DNA of 64,000 nt from Streptomyces sp. NBC_00289 (GCF_041435115.1 NZ_CP108046.1:1922001-1986000); one strand, 5' to 3'; counted from the stretch's first letter, positions 1 to 9,147 are shown. Numbers and translations: made by a program. Notes: generated by a model from the letters alone, not told the origin.

Positions 1-813
1 GCCGTGATCCACCTGGCCTGGGCGTTCCAGCCGACGCACGATCCGGCGGCGACCTGGCGCACCAACGTGCTGGGCTCCATCCGGGTGTTCGAGGCGGTGG
101 CGGCGGCCGGGGTGCCGACGCTGGTGCACGCGTCGTCGGTCGGCGCGTACTCGCCGGGGCCGAAGGACCACACGGTGGACGAGTCGTGGCCGACCCACGG
201 CTGGCCGGACGCCGCGTACTGCCGGGAGAAGGCCTACCTGGAGCGGGCCCTGGACACCTTCGAACACGAGCACCCCCGCGTCCGGGTGGTACGGATGCGG
301 CCCGCGTTCCTCTTCAAGCGGGCGTCGGCGAGCGAGCAGCGCCGCATCTTCGGCGGCCGCTTCCTGCCGGGCCCGCTGGCGCGACCCGAGCTGCTCCCCT
401 TCCTCCCCGACATCCCGGGACTGCGGGTACAGGCACTGCACACCGACGACGCGGCCGAGGCGTACCGGCTGGCGGTGCGTTCCGAGGTCCGCGGCGCCTT
501 CAACCTGGCGGCCGATCCGCCGGTCGACGCGGAACTGCTGGGCGAGATGCTCGGCGTCCGTCCGGTACGGCTGCCACGCACCGCGGCCCGCTCGGCGATC
601 GCCGCCGCGTGGGGGCTGCATCTGCTGCCCGCCTCCCCCCACCTGTTCGACGCGGTCCTCAGGCTGCCCCTGATGGACTCCACGCGCGCACGCGCCGAAC
701 TGGGCTGGGAGCCGCGGTACACGGCGACGGAGGTCCTGGCGGAGTTCCTCCAGGGACTCCAGCGCGGCGAGGGCGCGGACACCGAGCCGATGCGGGGCCG
801 CAAGATCGGCTGA
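1..813 (+). CDS. NAD-dependent epimerase/dehydratase (extended SDR), 5' partial
   Basis: The reading frame is open from base 1, so the N-terminus, including the NAD-binding glycine motif, lies outside the window. What remains is the later part of an extended short-chain dehydrogenase: a NVLGS segment and HASSVGAYSPG strand, then a YCREK motif (Y/K catalytic pair of the YxxxK type), followed by the substrate-binding half. The C-terminus (RAELGWEPRYTATEVLAEFLQGL) is typical of nucleotide-sugar epimerase-like proteins. Substrate cannot be read from sequence. It ends 111 bp before the convergent formate dehydrogenase operon, with a CCTCC-ctac-GGAGG hairpin between. The family call is firm; the reaction is unknown. 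Confidence 0.85.
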   Translation, partial: AVIHLAWAFQPTHDPAATWRTNVLGSIRVFEAVAAAGVPTLVHASSVGAYSPGPKDHTVDESWPTHGWPDAAYCREKAYLERALDTFEHEHPRVRVVRMRPAFLFKRASASEQRRIFGGRFLPGPLARPELLPFLPDIPGLRVQALHTDDAAEAYRLAVRSEVRGAFNLAADPPVDAELLGEMLGVRPVRLPRTAARSAIAAAWGLHLLPASPHLFDAVLRLPLMDSTRARAELGWEPRYTATEVLAEFLQGLQRGEGADTEPMRGRKIG

Positions 814-852
814 CCGGTTGCCGCCCGTGCGGCGGGACGAGCGACCGGGTGG

Positions 853-866
853 CCTCCCTACGGAGG
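853..866. terminator. Small hairpin between convergent genes
   Basis: CCTCC (853-857), loop CTAC, GGAGG (862-866) lies between the convergent SDR gene and the formate dehydrogenase operon. It is short and has no U-tract, as is usual in Streptomyces, so termination is an inference from position. Confidence 0.35.
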
Positions 867-924
867 ACCCCCGGCGCCGGGCATGCGAGGGGGCACGGCC
901 CGCCGGCCGGATGATGCCCGCCGG

Positions 925-1896
925 TCACCCCTCGGGCCGGGGCGCTTCCCCCGCTGCCCGCTCCCGGTCGAGCTGTTCGCGCTGGGGGCCCACCGTGTAC
1001 TTCGGGTCGCGGGCCGACGCGACGCCCGCCGCGAACACCCCGAACCGGGTGCACGCCGACCCGGCGAGCAGGGCCAGACCCGAGGCGACGGCGGGTCCGC
1101 GACGGTCGCCGAGCAGGACGGCTCCCGCCGCGCCCGCGACGGTCAGCAGGCGCGCCGTGCGCAGCAGGGTGCCCGCCCGGCCCTCCTGCCAGGTCTCGGC
1201 GACGATGCCGAGCCGCTGCTCGGCCGCCTTCGACACCACCGTGTCGGCGACCGCGGCCAGCCCGGCGGCGCAGCGCGCGGGCGCGTTCTCCGCCGTCGTC
1301 CCGGCGACGAGCGCCATGCCGGCCGCGGCGGCCGTCGCGGAGGCGGCGAACAGGTAGGGCAGTTCACGGTGGACGCCGTGCCAGGCGGGCACGGCCGTGT
1401 CCGCCGCCAGCACTCCGGTGTAGGTCGCGACCGCGGGCCCCAGCAGGGCGGCCGCCGTGGTGGCCGCCGCTCCGGTCCTGGGCAGCCGGCCGCTCACCGC
1501 GCTCGCGGCGGCGACCCCCGCCGCGGGTGCGTAGGCGGACAGCAGCCAGGAGCCCACGTTCATCGGCGAGGTCGGCTTGAACACGCGGAGCATGTTCGCG
1601 AAACGGCCGGGCCGTCCCAGGTCGTGGACGAGGGCGACGGTGGACAGCGAGATCGCGGTGAGCGAGGAGATCTTGAGCGCCGTCGCGGTGGTGGTACGCC
1701 CGGTGAGCTGGGCGCCCGCGGCCAGCACCGACCCGGCTCCCGCGAGCCCGCCGAGGAAGAAGTACCCGGCGATGTCGGGTGCCGCCCAGGAGGGCGCCTT
1801 GATGACCGGCCGCCCGTAGTACGACTGGAACTCGGCCCGCGGTACGACGGAGCGCTCGCCCCCGCGCCGGCGACGGGTGCCCGGGGCGCTGGTCAT
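925..1896 (-). CDS. NrfD-like membrane anchor subunit of formate dehydrogenase
   Basis: A 323-residue polytopic membrane protein. After a basic N-terminus (about residues 1-38) comes a hydrophobic segment beginning YFFLGGLAGAGSVLAAG, then several further membrane spans, as in the NrfD/polysulfide reductase family. These subunits hold the iron-sulfur and molybdopterin subunits at the membrane and pass electrons to quinone. The start is ATG at 1896, overlapping the stop of the Fe-S subunit as ATGA. The frame stays open far upstream, but that part is the shadow of the preceding gene. It is the third gene of the formate dehydrogenase operon. Confidence 0.85.
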   Translation of the reverse strand: MTSAPGTRRRRGGERSVVPRAEFQSYYGRPVIKAPSWAAPDIAGYFFLGGLAGAGSVLAAGAQLTGRTTTATALKISSLTAISLSTVALVHDLGRPGRFANMLRVFKPTSPMNVGSWLLSAYAPAAGVAAASAVSGRLPRTGAAATTAAALLGPAVATYTGVLAADTAVPAWHGVHRELPYLFAASATAAAAGMALVAGTTAENAPARCAAGLAAVADTVVSKAAEQRLGIVAETWQEGRAGTLLRTARLLTVAGAAGAVLLGDRRGPAVASGLALLAGSACTRFGVFAAGVASARDPKYTVGPQREQLDRERAAGEAPRPEG

Positions 1897-2765
1897 CGGC
1901 GTCCCCTTCCGGACAGCGCGAAGGACAGCGCGACGCCGCCCAGCAGCGACACGGCCGCCGCTCCGGCGTGCTTCCACATCGCCGGCAGATCGCGGGTGGT
2001 GACGACGGGGTGCGGCGGCAGGCCGTACACCTCCGGTTCGTCGAGCAGCAGGAAGAACGCGCCGTCGCCGCCGACCCCGTCCTCGGGGTCGTGGCCGTAC
2101 AGCCGGGCCTCCGGGACGCCCGCCTCGTGGAGTTCGTCCACGCGCAGCGCGGCCCGCTCCCGCAGTTCGTCCAGCGGGCCGAACTGGATGGACTCCGTCG
2201 GACAGGCCTTGGCGCAGGCGGGTTCCTGACCGGCACCGAGGCGGTCGTAGCACATCGTGCACTTGAACGCCCGTCCGTCGGCGGGCCGTTGCTCGATGAC
2301 GCCGTACGGGCAGGCGGGTACGCAGTAGCCGCAGCCGTTGCAGATGTCCTCCTGCACGACGACCGTGCCGAACTCGGTGCGGAACAGGGAGCCGGTGGGG
2401 CAGACGTCCAGGCACGCCGCGTGGGTGCAGTGCTTGCACACGTCGGAGGACATCAGCCAGCGCATCTCGCCGCCCTCGTCCTCCGGGGACGACGACGGCG
2501 ACGGCGACGGTGTCGACTGCTGCGCGGCCAGGGGCAGTTCGGTGCGGCCGTCGGGCCGGGGCTGTTCGATGAAGGCGACGTGCCGCCATGTGGACGCGCC
2601 GAGCGCCTCCGTGTTGTCGTACGACATGCCGGTCAGCGACAGCCCGTCCTCGGGGATCGCGTTCCACTCCTTGCAGGCCACCTCGCACGCCTTGCAGCCG
2701 ATGCAGACGGAGGTGTCGGTGAAGAAGCCGACCCGCTCCGCGCCGTCCGTGGGTACTTCGCTCAT
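1893..2765 (-). CDS. Formate dehydrogenase iron-sulfur subunit (four [4Fe-4S] clusters)
   Basis: 290 residues, FdhB/HybA-like ferredoxin subunit. Four Cys groups are visible: C21-IGC-KAC-EVAC (Cys21/24/27/31), CKHCTHAACLDVC, CNGCGYCVPAC and CTMC...CAKAC. An insertion rich in Pro, Ser and acidic residues follows the first group. The C-terminus (AGAAAVSLLGGVALSFAL) is one hydrophobic span, like the membrane tail of FdnH/FdoH. It wires the catalytic subunit to the NrfD-like anchor. Both gene junctions are 4-bp ATGA overlaps, which implies translational coupling. Confidence 0.93.
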   Translation of the reverse strand: MSEVPTDGAERVGFFTDTSVCIGCKACEVACKEWNAIPEDGLSLTGMSYDNTEALGASTWRHVAFIEQPRPDGRTELPLAAQQSTPSPSPSSSPEDEGGEMRWLMSSDVCKHCTHAACLDVCPTGSLFRTEFGTVVVQEDICNGCGYCVPACPYGVIEQRPADGRAFKCTMCYDRLGAGQEPACAKACPTESIQFGPLDELRERAALRVDELHEAGVPEARLYGHDPEDGVGGDGAFFLLLDEPEVYGLPPHPVVTTRDLPAMWKHAGAAAVSLLGGVALSFALSGRGRR

Positions 2766-5700
2766 TTCCTGGGCTCCGTCCCGGTCTTGTCGCTGATGTG
2801 GGCCCGCCTGCGGTATTCGGCGACCAGCTTCGGCAGGTCCGGTCCGCGGGGGCGGCGGCCGGGACGGATGTCAGCGGTCAGGGCCTTGTCCTCCTGGATG
2901 TGGGCGTTGGGATCGAGGGCGATGGCGACGAGTTCGTTGGCCGCGTCCCCGGTGGCGACGCCGTTGGGCCCCCAGTGGAAAGGCAGTCCGATCTGGTGGA
3001 CCGTGCGGCCCTGCACCCTCAGCGGACGGATCCGTTCGGTGACCATCACGCGCGCCTCGACGGCGTTGCGCGCGGTGACGATGGTGGCCCAGCCGCCGTG
3101 TTCCAGGCCGCGTTCCCGTGCCAGCGCGGGCGAGATCTCGCAGAAGAACTCCGGTTGCAGCTCGGAGAGATACCCCGACCAACGGCTCATTCCGCCCGCA
3201 GTGAAGTGTTCGGTCAGCCGGTGCGTGGTGACGATGTACGGGAAGACGCCGGCGCCCTTCTCGTCGCCGCTCGGGTGGTAGCGGTTGCCCTCCCGTGCCA
3301 GCAGCTGCCGTACCGGCGAGCGCGGGGTCGACGGGTACAGGGCGTTGGTGAAGGGCGAGTCCTGGGGCTCGTAGTGGGTGGGCAGCGGTCCATCCTCCAG
3401 GCCGGCCGGGGTGAACAGCCAGCCCTTGCCGTCGGCCTGCATGATGAACGGGTCGTCGCCGCGCAGCGCGTCGGGCCCCTTGGCGTCGTCGTCGGGTACG
3501 TGGTCGGGCGCCCGGTCGGGGATGAAGTCGGGGACGTCCCGCCCGGTCCACCGGCCCGCGTCCGCGTCCCACCACACGTACTTCTTGCGTTCGCTCCACG
3601 GGCTGCCGTCGGGGGCCGCCGAGGCACGGTTGTAGAGGATCCGCCGGTTGGCGGGCCACGCCCAGGCCCATTCGGCGGCCACCCAGTCCTGTTCGCTGCC
3701 GGGTTTGCGGCGGGCGGCCTGGTTGACGCCGTCGGCGTACACACCGCAGTAGATCCAGCAGCCGCACCGGGTGGAACCGTCGTCCTTGAGCTGCGTGTAC
3801 GCGCTGAGCGGGGCGCCGTCCGGGCCGTGGCCGTTGATCTCGGCGAGTACGGCGTCGGCGACGGGTTCCTCGAGCGGGCCGTTCACGGGGTAGTCCCAGG
3901 CCAGGTCGAGGATGGCGCGGTCCATGGGGTCGGTGGAGCCGGCCAGCTTCTCCCGGATGCGCCGGCCGAGGTGGTACGTGAACCACAGGTCGCTGCGCGC
4001 GTCGCCCTCGGGTTCCACGGCCGTGTGGTGCCACTGCACCCAGCGGTTGGTGTTGGTGAAGGAGCCGGACTTCTCGGTGTGGGAGGCGGCCGGGAAGAAG
4101 AACACCTCGGTGCCGATGTCCTCGGTGCGCAGTTCCCCGGTCTCGATCTCGGGGCCGTCCTGCCACCAGGTCGCCGACTCGATGAGGGAGAAGTCGCGCA
4201 CGACCAGCCACTCGAGGTTCGCCATGCCGAGACGTTGCAGGCGGGTGTTGGCGGAGCCGACGGCCGGGTTCTCCCCCATCAGGAAGTAGCCCTTGCAGGT
4301 GCCGTCGAGCTGCGCGGCGACCGTCTGGTAGGTGGAGTGGTCGCCGGTGAGCCGTGGCAGGTGGTCGAAGCAGAAGTCGTTGTCGGGCGTGGCCGCGTCG
4401 CCGTAGTACGACTTCAGCAGGCTCACGAAGTACGCCCGCATGTCGCCCCAGAAGCCCTTCTCCGTGCGGCTGGCCTCCACGAAGGTGTCGAGGTCGATGT
4501 GGGTGTGGGCGTGCGGCATCGGCAGGTAGCCGGGCAGCAGGTTGTACAGGGTCGGGATGTCGCTCGACCCCTGGATGGAGGCGTGGCCGCGCAGGGCCTG
4601 GATGCCGCCGCCGGGGCGGCCGATGTTGCCGAGCAGCAACTGCAGGATGCCGGCCGCGCGGATGTACTGGGAGCCCACCGTGTGCTGGGTCCAGCCGACG
4701 GCATAGCAGAAGGAACTGGTCCGATCCGGGCCGGAGTTGGCGGTCAGGTCCGCGCAGACGCGCAGAAAGGTCGCGCGCGGCACACCGCAGATCTCCTCGA
4801 CCACCTCGGGGGTGTAGCGGGCGTAGTGGCGCTTGAGGACCTGGTAGACGCAGCGCGGGTGCTGGAGCGTCGGGTCGGCGGGGGCCTTCGGGCTGGTGCG
4901 GGCGCCGCCCGAGCCGTGGGTCTCCGCGCCGCCGAACGACTTGGTCCGCTCCTCGTACTGTTCGTCGACCTCGCCGGTGGGCTGCTGGACGTCGACGCCC
5001 TCGTACTGCCAGCTGTGCGGGTCGTAGTGCCGCTTCTCCTCGTCGAGGCCGGAGAAGACACCGTCGAGGTCCTCGGTGTCGCGGAAGTCCTCGCGGACCA
5101 GTGTGGCGGCGTTGGTGTAGTTGAGGACGTACTCGCGGAAGTCCTTCTCCTCGGTGAGCACGTGGTTGATGATGCCGCCGAGGAAGGCGATGTCGGTGCC
5201 CGCGCGGATGGGGACGTGCAGGTCGGCCAGGGCGCTGGTGCGGGAGAAGCGCGGGTCGACGTGGATGATCCGGGCGCCGCGCTTCTTGGCCTCCATGACC
5301 CACTGGAAGCCGACCGGGTGGGCCTCGGCGTAGTTGGAGCCCTGGATGACGATGCAGTCGGAGTGCTGGAGGTCCTGCATGAAGGTGGTGGCGCCGCCGC
5401 GCCCGAAGGAGGTGCCGAGACCGGCCACGGTGGCGCTGTGACAGACCCGGGCCTGGTTCTCCACCTGCACCACGCCGAGACCGGTCAGCAGCTTCTTGAT
5501 CAGGTAGTTCTCCTCGTTGTCGAGCGTCGCGCCGCCGAGACTGGCGATGCCCATGGTGCGGGCGGTGCGTTTGCCGTCCTGCTCCCACTGCCAGGTCTCG
5601 CGCCGGGTGCGGATCACCCGCTCGGCGACCATGTCCATCGCGGTGTCCAGGTCGAGGGGTTCCCAGTCGGTGGCGTGCGGGCGACGGTGGAGGACCTGGT

Positions 5701-6007
5701 GGCGGCGCGCGGGCCCGGTGGTGAGCTGGAGGGTGGCCGAGCCCTTGGGACACAGCCGGCCACGGCTCACCGGGGAGTCGGGATCGCCCTCGATCTGGAC
5801 GACCTGCTCGTCCTTGACGTAGACCTGTTGGCCGCACCCGACGGCGCAGTACGGGCAGATGGACTTCACGACCCGGTCGGCGGTGTCGGTGCGCGGGCGC
5901 AGCCGTTCGGTGTGCGCGGACTTCGCGGCGCTGCCCCGGCCCGTGCGGTCGGTGCCGGTGAGCTGGCGGTAGACGGGCCAGGAGCGGACCCGGTCGGAGA
6001 TGCCCAT
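2762..6007 (-). CDS. Formate dehydrogenase catalytic (molybdopterin) subunit, Cys type
   Basis: 1081 residues, FdoG/FdnG-like. The N-terminal [4Fe-4S] motif is C51-x2-C54-x3-C58 with C86 in CPKG. The active-site stretch is QARVCHSATVAG with Cys189-His190, where E. coli FdnG/FdoG have selenocysteine, so this is a Cys-containing enzyme with no in-frame TGA. A bis-MGD cofactor is expected for the family. No twin-arginine signal is visible at the N-terminus (MGISDRVRSWPVYRQLTG), unlike FdnG/FdoG, so the active site may face the cytoplasm. Start ATG at 6007 is preceded by GGGAG. It likely oxidises formate to CO2 and feeds electrons to quinone. Confidence 0.93.
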   Translation of the reverse strand: MGISDRVRSWPVYRQLTGTDRTGRGSAAKSAHTERLRPRTDTADRVVKSICPYCAVGCGQQVYVKDEQVVQIEGDPDSPVSRGRLCPKGSATLQLTTGPARRHQVLHRRPHATDWEPLDLDTAMDMVAERVIRTRRETWQWEQDGKRTARTMGIASLGGATLDNEENYLIKKLLTGLGVVQVENQARVCHSATVAGLGTSFGRGGATTFMQDLQHSDCIVIQGSNYAEAHPVGFQWVMEAKKRGARIIHVDPRFSRTSALADLHVPIRAGTDIAFLGGIINHVLTEEKDFREYVLNYTNAATLVREDFRDTEDLDGVFSGLDEEKRHYDPHSWQYEGVDVQQPTGEVDEQYEERTKSFGGAETHGSGGARTSPKAPADPTLQHPRCVYQVLKRHYARYTPEVVEEICGVPRATFLRVCADLTANSGPDRTSSFCYAVGWTQHTVGSQYIRAAGILQLLLGNIGRPGGGIQALRGHASIQGSSDIPTLYNLLPGYLPMPHAHTHIDLDTFVEASRTEKGFWGDMRAYFVSLLKSYYGDAATPDNDFCFDHLPRLTGDHSTYQTVAAQLDGTCKGYFLMGENPAVGSANTRLQRLGMANLEWLVVRDFSLIESATWWQDGPEIETGELRTEDIGTEVFFFPAASHTEKSGSFTNTNRWVQWHHTAVEPEGDARSDLWFTYHLGRRIREKLAGSTDPMDRAILDLAWDYPVNGPLEEPVADAVLAEINGHGPDGAPLSAYTQLKDDGSTRCGCWIYCGVYADGVNQAARRKPGSEQDWVAAEWAWAWPANRRILYNRASAAPDGSPWSERKKYVWWDADAGRWTGRDVPDFIPDRAPDHVPDDDAKGPDALRGDDPFIMQADGKGWLFTPAGLEDGPLPTHYEPQDSPFTNALYPSTPRSPVRQLLAREGNRYHPSGDEKGAGVFPYIVTTHRLTEHFTAGGMSRWSGYLSELQPEFFCEISPALARERGLEHGGWATIVTARNAVEARVMVTERIRPLRVQGRTVHQIGLPFHWGPNGVATGDAANELVAIALDPNAHIQEDKALTADIRPGRRPRGPDLPKLVAEYRRRAHISDKTGTEPRK

Positions 6008-6036
6008 GCTGGCTCCCAGTCGCGATCGGTTCGCGG

Positions 6037-6360
6037 TCAGGCGGAGGACTCGTCGGGCACGGGGTGCTCCGGGTGTACGGACGCCGACTTCGGGGCGCCC
6101 TGTCGGCCCGTGCCCGCCTCGTCGGTGTCCGGTACGTCGGTGTCCGGCACGTCGGTGTCCGGCACCTCGGAAGCCCGCGCGTCGTCCGACCGGCCCGGCT
6201 CGCCCGATCCTTCCGGTTCGTTCACGTCGTCGGTGTCGCCGCGTTCGCGCGAGGGCACCACCTCCCAGGGGTCCTCCCCCGCGTGCGCCTGCTGGTCCGG
6301 CAGGTCCCGCGGAATGGGGCTGCCGTTCTCACCTGGTCCTTCGTGGCGGTGTTCGGCCAC
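6037..6360 (-). CDS. Small acidic low-complexity protein upstream of formate dehydrogenase
   Basis: 107 residues, no recognised family. It is rich in Asp, Glu, Pro, Gly and Ser and probably disordered, with a tandem PDTDV-PDTDV-PDTDE repeat near residues 66-80. The GTG start at 6360 has a good AAGGGAG ribosome site. It ends 29 bp before the catalytic subunit start on the same strand, so it is probably the first gene of the operon. A role in maturation or stability of the enzyme is possible but unproven. Confidence 0.6.
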   Translation of the reverse strand: MAEHRHEGPGENGSPIPRDLPDQQAHAGEDPWEVVPSRERGDTDDVNEPEGSGEPGRSDDARASEVPDTDVPDTDVPDTDEAGTGRQGAPKSASVHPEHPVPDESSA

Positions 6361-6421
6361 GACGTACTCCCTTCACCGCGGCTGGGCGACAGGCGAGTAC
6401 CCCGCGACGACCAGCGAAACC

Positions 6422-7711
6422 TCAGTGCGGTGCCCGCTCCTCCAGGGCCGCGCGCCAGGCCGGGAGGGGCCCCTGCGGCTCGGGCTCGGCGCGCCTGCCG
6501 CCGCGGGCGAAGAAGTCGGCCAGCGGCAGGATCGCGGCGCCGACGGTGACCGCGTCGGGGCCGAGCAGGCCCATCTCGACGGTGACCTTCTCGGCCGGGT
6601 GGCGCAGGGCGTACGACACCGCGTGCCGGCGTACGGCGGGCAGGAACCGCGCGCCCAGCTGGAGGCCGGCCCAGCCGCCGATGAGGATGCGCTCCGGCTG
6701 GAAGAGGTTGATCAGGTCGGACAGGCCGGCCCCCAGGTACTCGGCGGTCTCCTCCAGGACGGCGAGCGCCACCGGGTCGGCCGCGGTGCCCTCGGGCGGG
6801 TAGGCGGCGGCCAGCATGGCGGTCAGCGCGGTCTCCTCGTCGACGCCCTCCACCGGGTGCCCGCCCTCCTCACGCCAGCGTTCGAGCAGCGACTCGGCGC
6901 CCGCGTACGCCTCGAGGCAGCCGAGGGCTCCGCAGCGGCAGCGGCGCCCCCTGACCCGTACCGTCAGATGACCCCACTCGACGGCCCGGCCGTGCTCCAC
7001 CTCGGGCGTCACCAGGCAGGCACCGACACCGGAACCGAAGAGGACGACGACCGCGTTGCGGGCGCCGCGGCCACCGCCGAACCACATCTCGGCCTGGCCG
7101 AGGGTCTTGGCCCCGTTGTCGATGAAGTAGGGGACGGCGTCCGGGAGTTGGGATCCGGCGCGGAGCAGCTCTTCCAGCGGGACCGCGTCCCAGCCGATCG
7201 TCTGCCCGTGCACGACGGCGCCCCGGTCCGGGGTGCGTTCGACGATGCCGGGCACGCCGATGCCGACACCGAGGAGCCGCTCGGGGGCGATGCGGGCGGC
7301 GGCGAGCACCTCGGCGATGCCGTCGCGGATGTGACCGACGATGCCCTCGACCTCGTACCGCTGTCGCGCCAACGGGTGCTGCACCCGGGCGAGTTCGGTC
7401 AGGGCCAGGTCGAACAGCTCGATCCGCACCCGGGTCTCGCCGACGTCGACGCCGATCATGTAACCGCTGTCGGGTGCCGCGCGCAGCAGGGTGCGGGGGC
7501 GGCCGCCGTCGGAGTCGACACTGCCGGCCTCCTCGACCAGGCCGTCGGCGACGAGATCGGCGACGACGTTGCTCACGGAACCGGAGCTGAGCCCGGTCAC
7601 CGGGCCGAGCTCGAAGCGGCTGAGGGGTCCGTCGAAGTAGAGCCGTTGTAGTACGGCCGTGCGGTTGGCCCGCCTGAGGTCGCGTACCGTGCGCCCGTTC
7701 CGCCCCGCCAT
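6422..7711 (-). CDS. ROK-family transcriptional regulator
   Basis: 429 residues from ATG 7711, chosen because AAGGAG lies just upstream; the frame extends further 5' without support. The N-terminal winged HTH covers about residues 15-65 (LSRFELGPVTGLSSGSVSNVV). The ROK sugar-kinase-like domain follows, with MIGVDVGETRVRIELFD as the phosphate-1 strand and the ROK zinc motif CRCGALGCLE near residue 255. ROK regulators of this architecture usually repress sugar genes. Its neighbour is the formate dehydrogenase operon, but no operator was found to prove control of it. Confidence 0.9.
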   Translation of the reverse strand: MAGRNGRTVRDLRRANRTAVLQRLYFDGPLSRFELGPVTGLSSGSVSNVVADLVADGLVEEAGSVDSDGGRPRTLLRAAPDSGYMIGVDVGETRVRIELFDLALTELARVQHPLARQRYEVEGIVGHIRDGIAEVLAAARIAPERLLGVGIGVPGIVERTPDRGAVVHGQTIGWDAVPLEELLRAGSQLPDAVPYFIDNGAKTLGQAEMWFGGGRGARNAVVVLFGSGVGACLVTPEVEHGRAVEWGHLTVRVRGRRCRCGALGCLEAYAGAESLLERWREEGGHPVEGVDEETALTAMLAAAYPPEGTAADPVALAVLEETAEYLGAGLSDLINLFQPERILIGGWAGLQLGARFLPAVRRHAVSYALRHPAEKVTVEMGLLGPDAVTVGAAILPLADFFARGGRRAEPEPQGPLPAWRAALEERAPH

Positions 7712-7851
7712 GTGGCTCCTTCTCCGAACCGCGCCGACCTGCAAGATACCCCTGCGGGGGCGCCGGGCGCGAGTTTCGTCCACCCCTTAATTCACGATCT
7801 GAACGAAGCCGTGCGCGGCACCGCGGGCCACATGCGCCCCGGAGACACCTC

Positions 7852-8820
7852 TCATACGGTGGCGGACTCCTCGATCTCGCGCAGCGCGGCGTCGAGTTCC
7901 GGGGCCACGGTGTCCTGGAGCCACCGGTTCTGCTCCGCGCCGATCTCCCGCGGCACCGACTCCGTGAGCATGATCAGGTAGAGGTAGCTGCGGTAGAGGG
8001 CGAGGCGGAGCCTGCCGGAGGCGTCGAACGCGGCCCGGCCGCCCGCTTCCCGGTAGCCGGCCAGAAACGCCTCGTCCTTCTCGATGTCGCCGAGCAGGGC
8101 GAGGGACACGAAGTCGGCCACCGGATCGCCCCAGAACATGCGCTCCCCGTCGATGAGCCCGCCGACGCGCGGCACCCCTGCCGAGTGGTCGACCAGGATG
8201 TTGCCCCGCCACAGGTCGAAGTGGACCAGGCGCGGGACCGTGATCTCGTCGAGGACGTGGTGGGCGGTGCCCAGTGTGCGGGCCACCTCGTCGGCGGGGC
8301 GGGGCAGCCGGGCCCGGTAGCGGCGGGCGTCGTCGAGGACCGCGTCGGTCATGGCGGTGAACGCGGTGCGCCAGTCGGCGGCCGGCGGGCCGAGGGCCCC
8401 GGACGGGTAACCGAAGCCCGTCCCGGTCACGCGGTGCAGGCGGGCCACCTGACGACCCAACTCCTCGCGCAGAGAAGCCCGTTCGGCGGGCGTGAGCGAG
8501 TCGTCCCAGGGATCACCGGGGCAGGCGGTCATCAACAGGTGGCGTTCACCGCTGCCCACGACCTTCGGCGCCGTGACGCCGGCCCGCTCGGCGGCCCGAT
8601 AGAACTCCGCTTCGGAGACGAGAAGGCGCCGCTCGTGCCGCAGGCCCGGGACGGTCTCCGCGGGCGGCACCTTCAGCACATAGCGACCGCCGTCGGTGAG
8701 GAGGAGTTCCTCGACGGTGTTGTAGGTGCCGCCGGTCATCGCGCGCAGGCCCACGAGACGGCCGGGCGGAAGTCCCGCCGCGACCAGAGCCCCCCGCGCC
8801 CGCTCCCAGGAATCCACCAC
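7852..8820 (-). CDS. Aminoglycoside phosphotransferase-fold kinase
   Basis: About 322 residues. The first of two adjacent GTG codons (8820) follows GGGGGAG, so it is preferred to an upstream ATG in frame. The APH/fructosamine-kinase-like fold is shown by an ATP-binding Lys in RYVLKVPPAE, the catalytic loop HFDLWRGNIL (HxDxxxxN) and a metal-binding Asp in LIDGERMFWGDPVADF. The substrate is not evident, and the class also includes antibiotic, choline and sugar kinases. It is unlikely to be co-transcribed with the ROK gene, which starts 140 bp downstream with its own ribosome site. Confidence 0.82.
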   Translation of the reverse strand: MVDSWERARGALVAAGLPPGRLVGLRAMTGGTYNTVEELLLTDGGRYVLKVPPAETVPGLRHERRLLVSEAEFYRAAERAGVTAPKVVGSGERHLLMTACPGDPWDDSLTPAERASLREELGRQVARLHRVTGTGFGYPSGALGPPAADWRTAFTAMTDAVLDDARRYRARLPRPADEVARTLGTAHHVLDEITVPRLVHFDLWRGNILVDHSAGVPRVGGLIDGERMFWGDPVADFVSLALLGDIEKDEAFLAGYREAGGRAAFDASGRLRLALYRSYLYLIMLTESVPREIGAEQNRWLQDTVAPELDAALREIEESATV

Positions 8821-8898
8821 AGCTCCCCCACCCCTCCCTCGACCGGCCGGTCCCGGCACGCCCTCGACGTGACGCCCGGCCCGTCCCGAGCCGGCGAG

Positions 8899-9147
8899 TC
8901 ACCACCGCGACGCCATGACGCCGCCGCGTGGGCGATGCCGGCCGCCGGTCGGCCGGTGTCGGGCCGACGCTCGGGACGACAGCGTACGGAACGCGCCCTC
9001 CAGGAGGGGCATGTCACCGGCCGGTCGGTCCGGGTGCAGGTTCATGGTGATGCGCAGGTCCTGGTCGACCGCCGGCCCCGCGGAGAAGGCGGCGACATGG
9101 CGCAGCGCCGCACGCGCCCGCGCCGAAACGGCATCCCGGAAATTCAC
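8899..9147 (-). CDS. Possible small protein, divergent from the FBP gene
   Basis: 82 residues from a GTG with a strong GGGGGAG site six bases upstream. GC at third positions over the first 60 codons is high enough to look coding, and the last 20 codons look less so. No family is recognised. It starts 27 bp from the palindromic operator shared with the divergent FBP gene, a place where a small regulator would be expected, but no HTH is visible. It may be a real small gene or a decayed remnant. Confidence 0.4.
   Translation of the reverse strand: MNFRDAVSARARAALRHVAAFSAGPAVDQDLRITMNLHPDRPAGDMPLLEGAFRTLSSRASARHRPTGGRHRPRGGVMASRW

Noticed and set aside
5439..5444. Selenocysteine at the formate dehydrogenase active site
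   Set aside because: The codon at residue 189 reads Cys (TGT, seen as aca on the plus strand), with no in-frame TGA.
2798..7651. A 1617-codon plus-strand open frame antisense to the formate dehydrogenase genes
   Set aside because: Composition is typical of the complementary frame in GC-rich coding DNA, and the minus strand encodes complete conserved proteins here.
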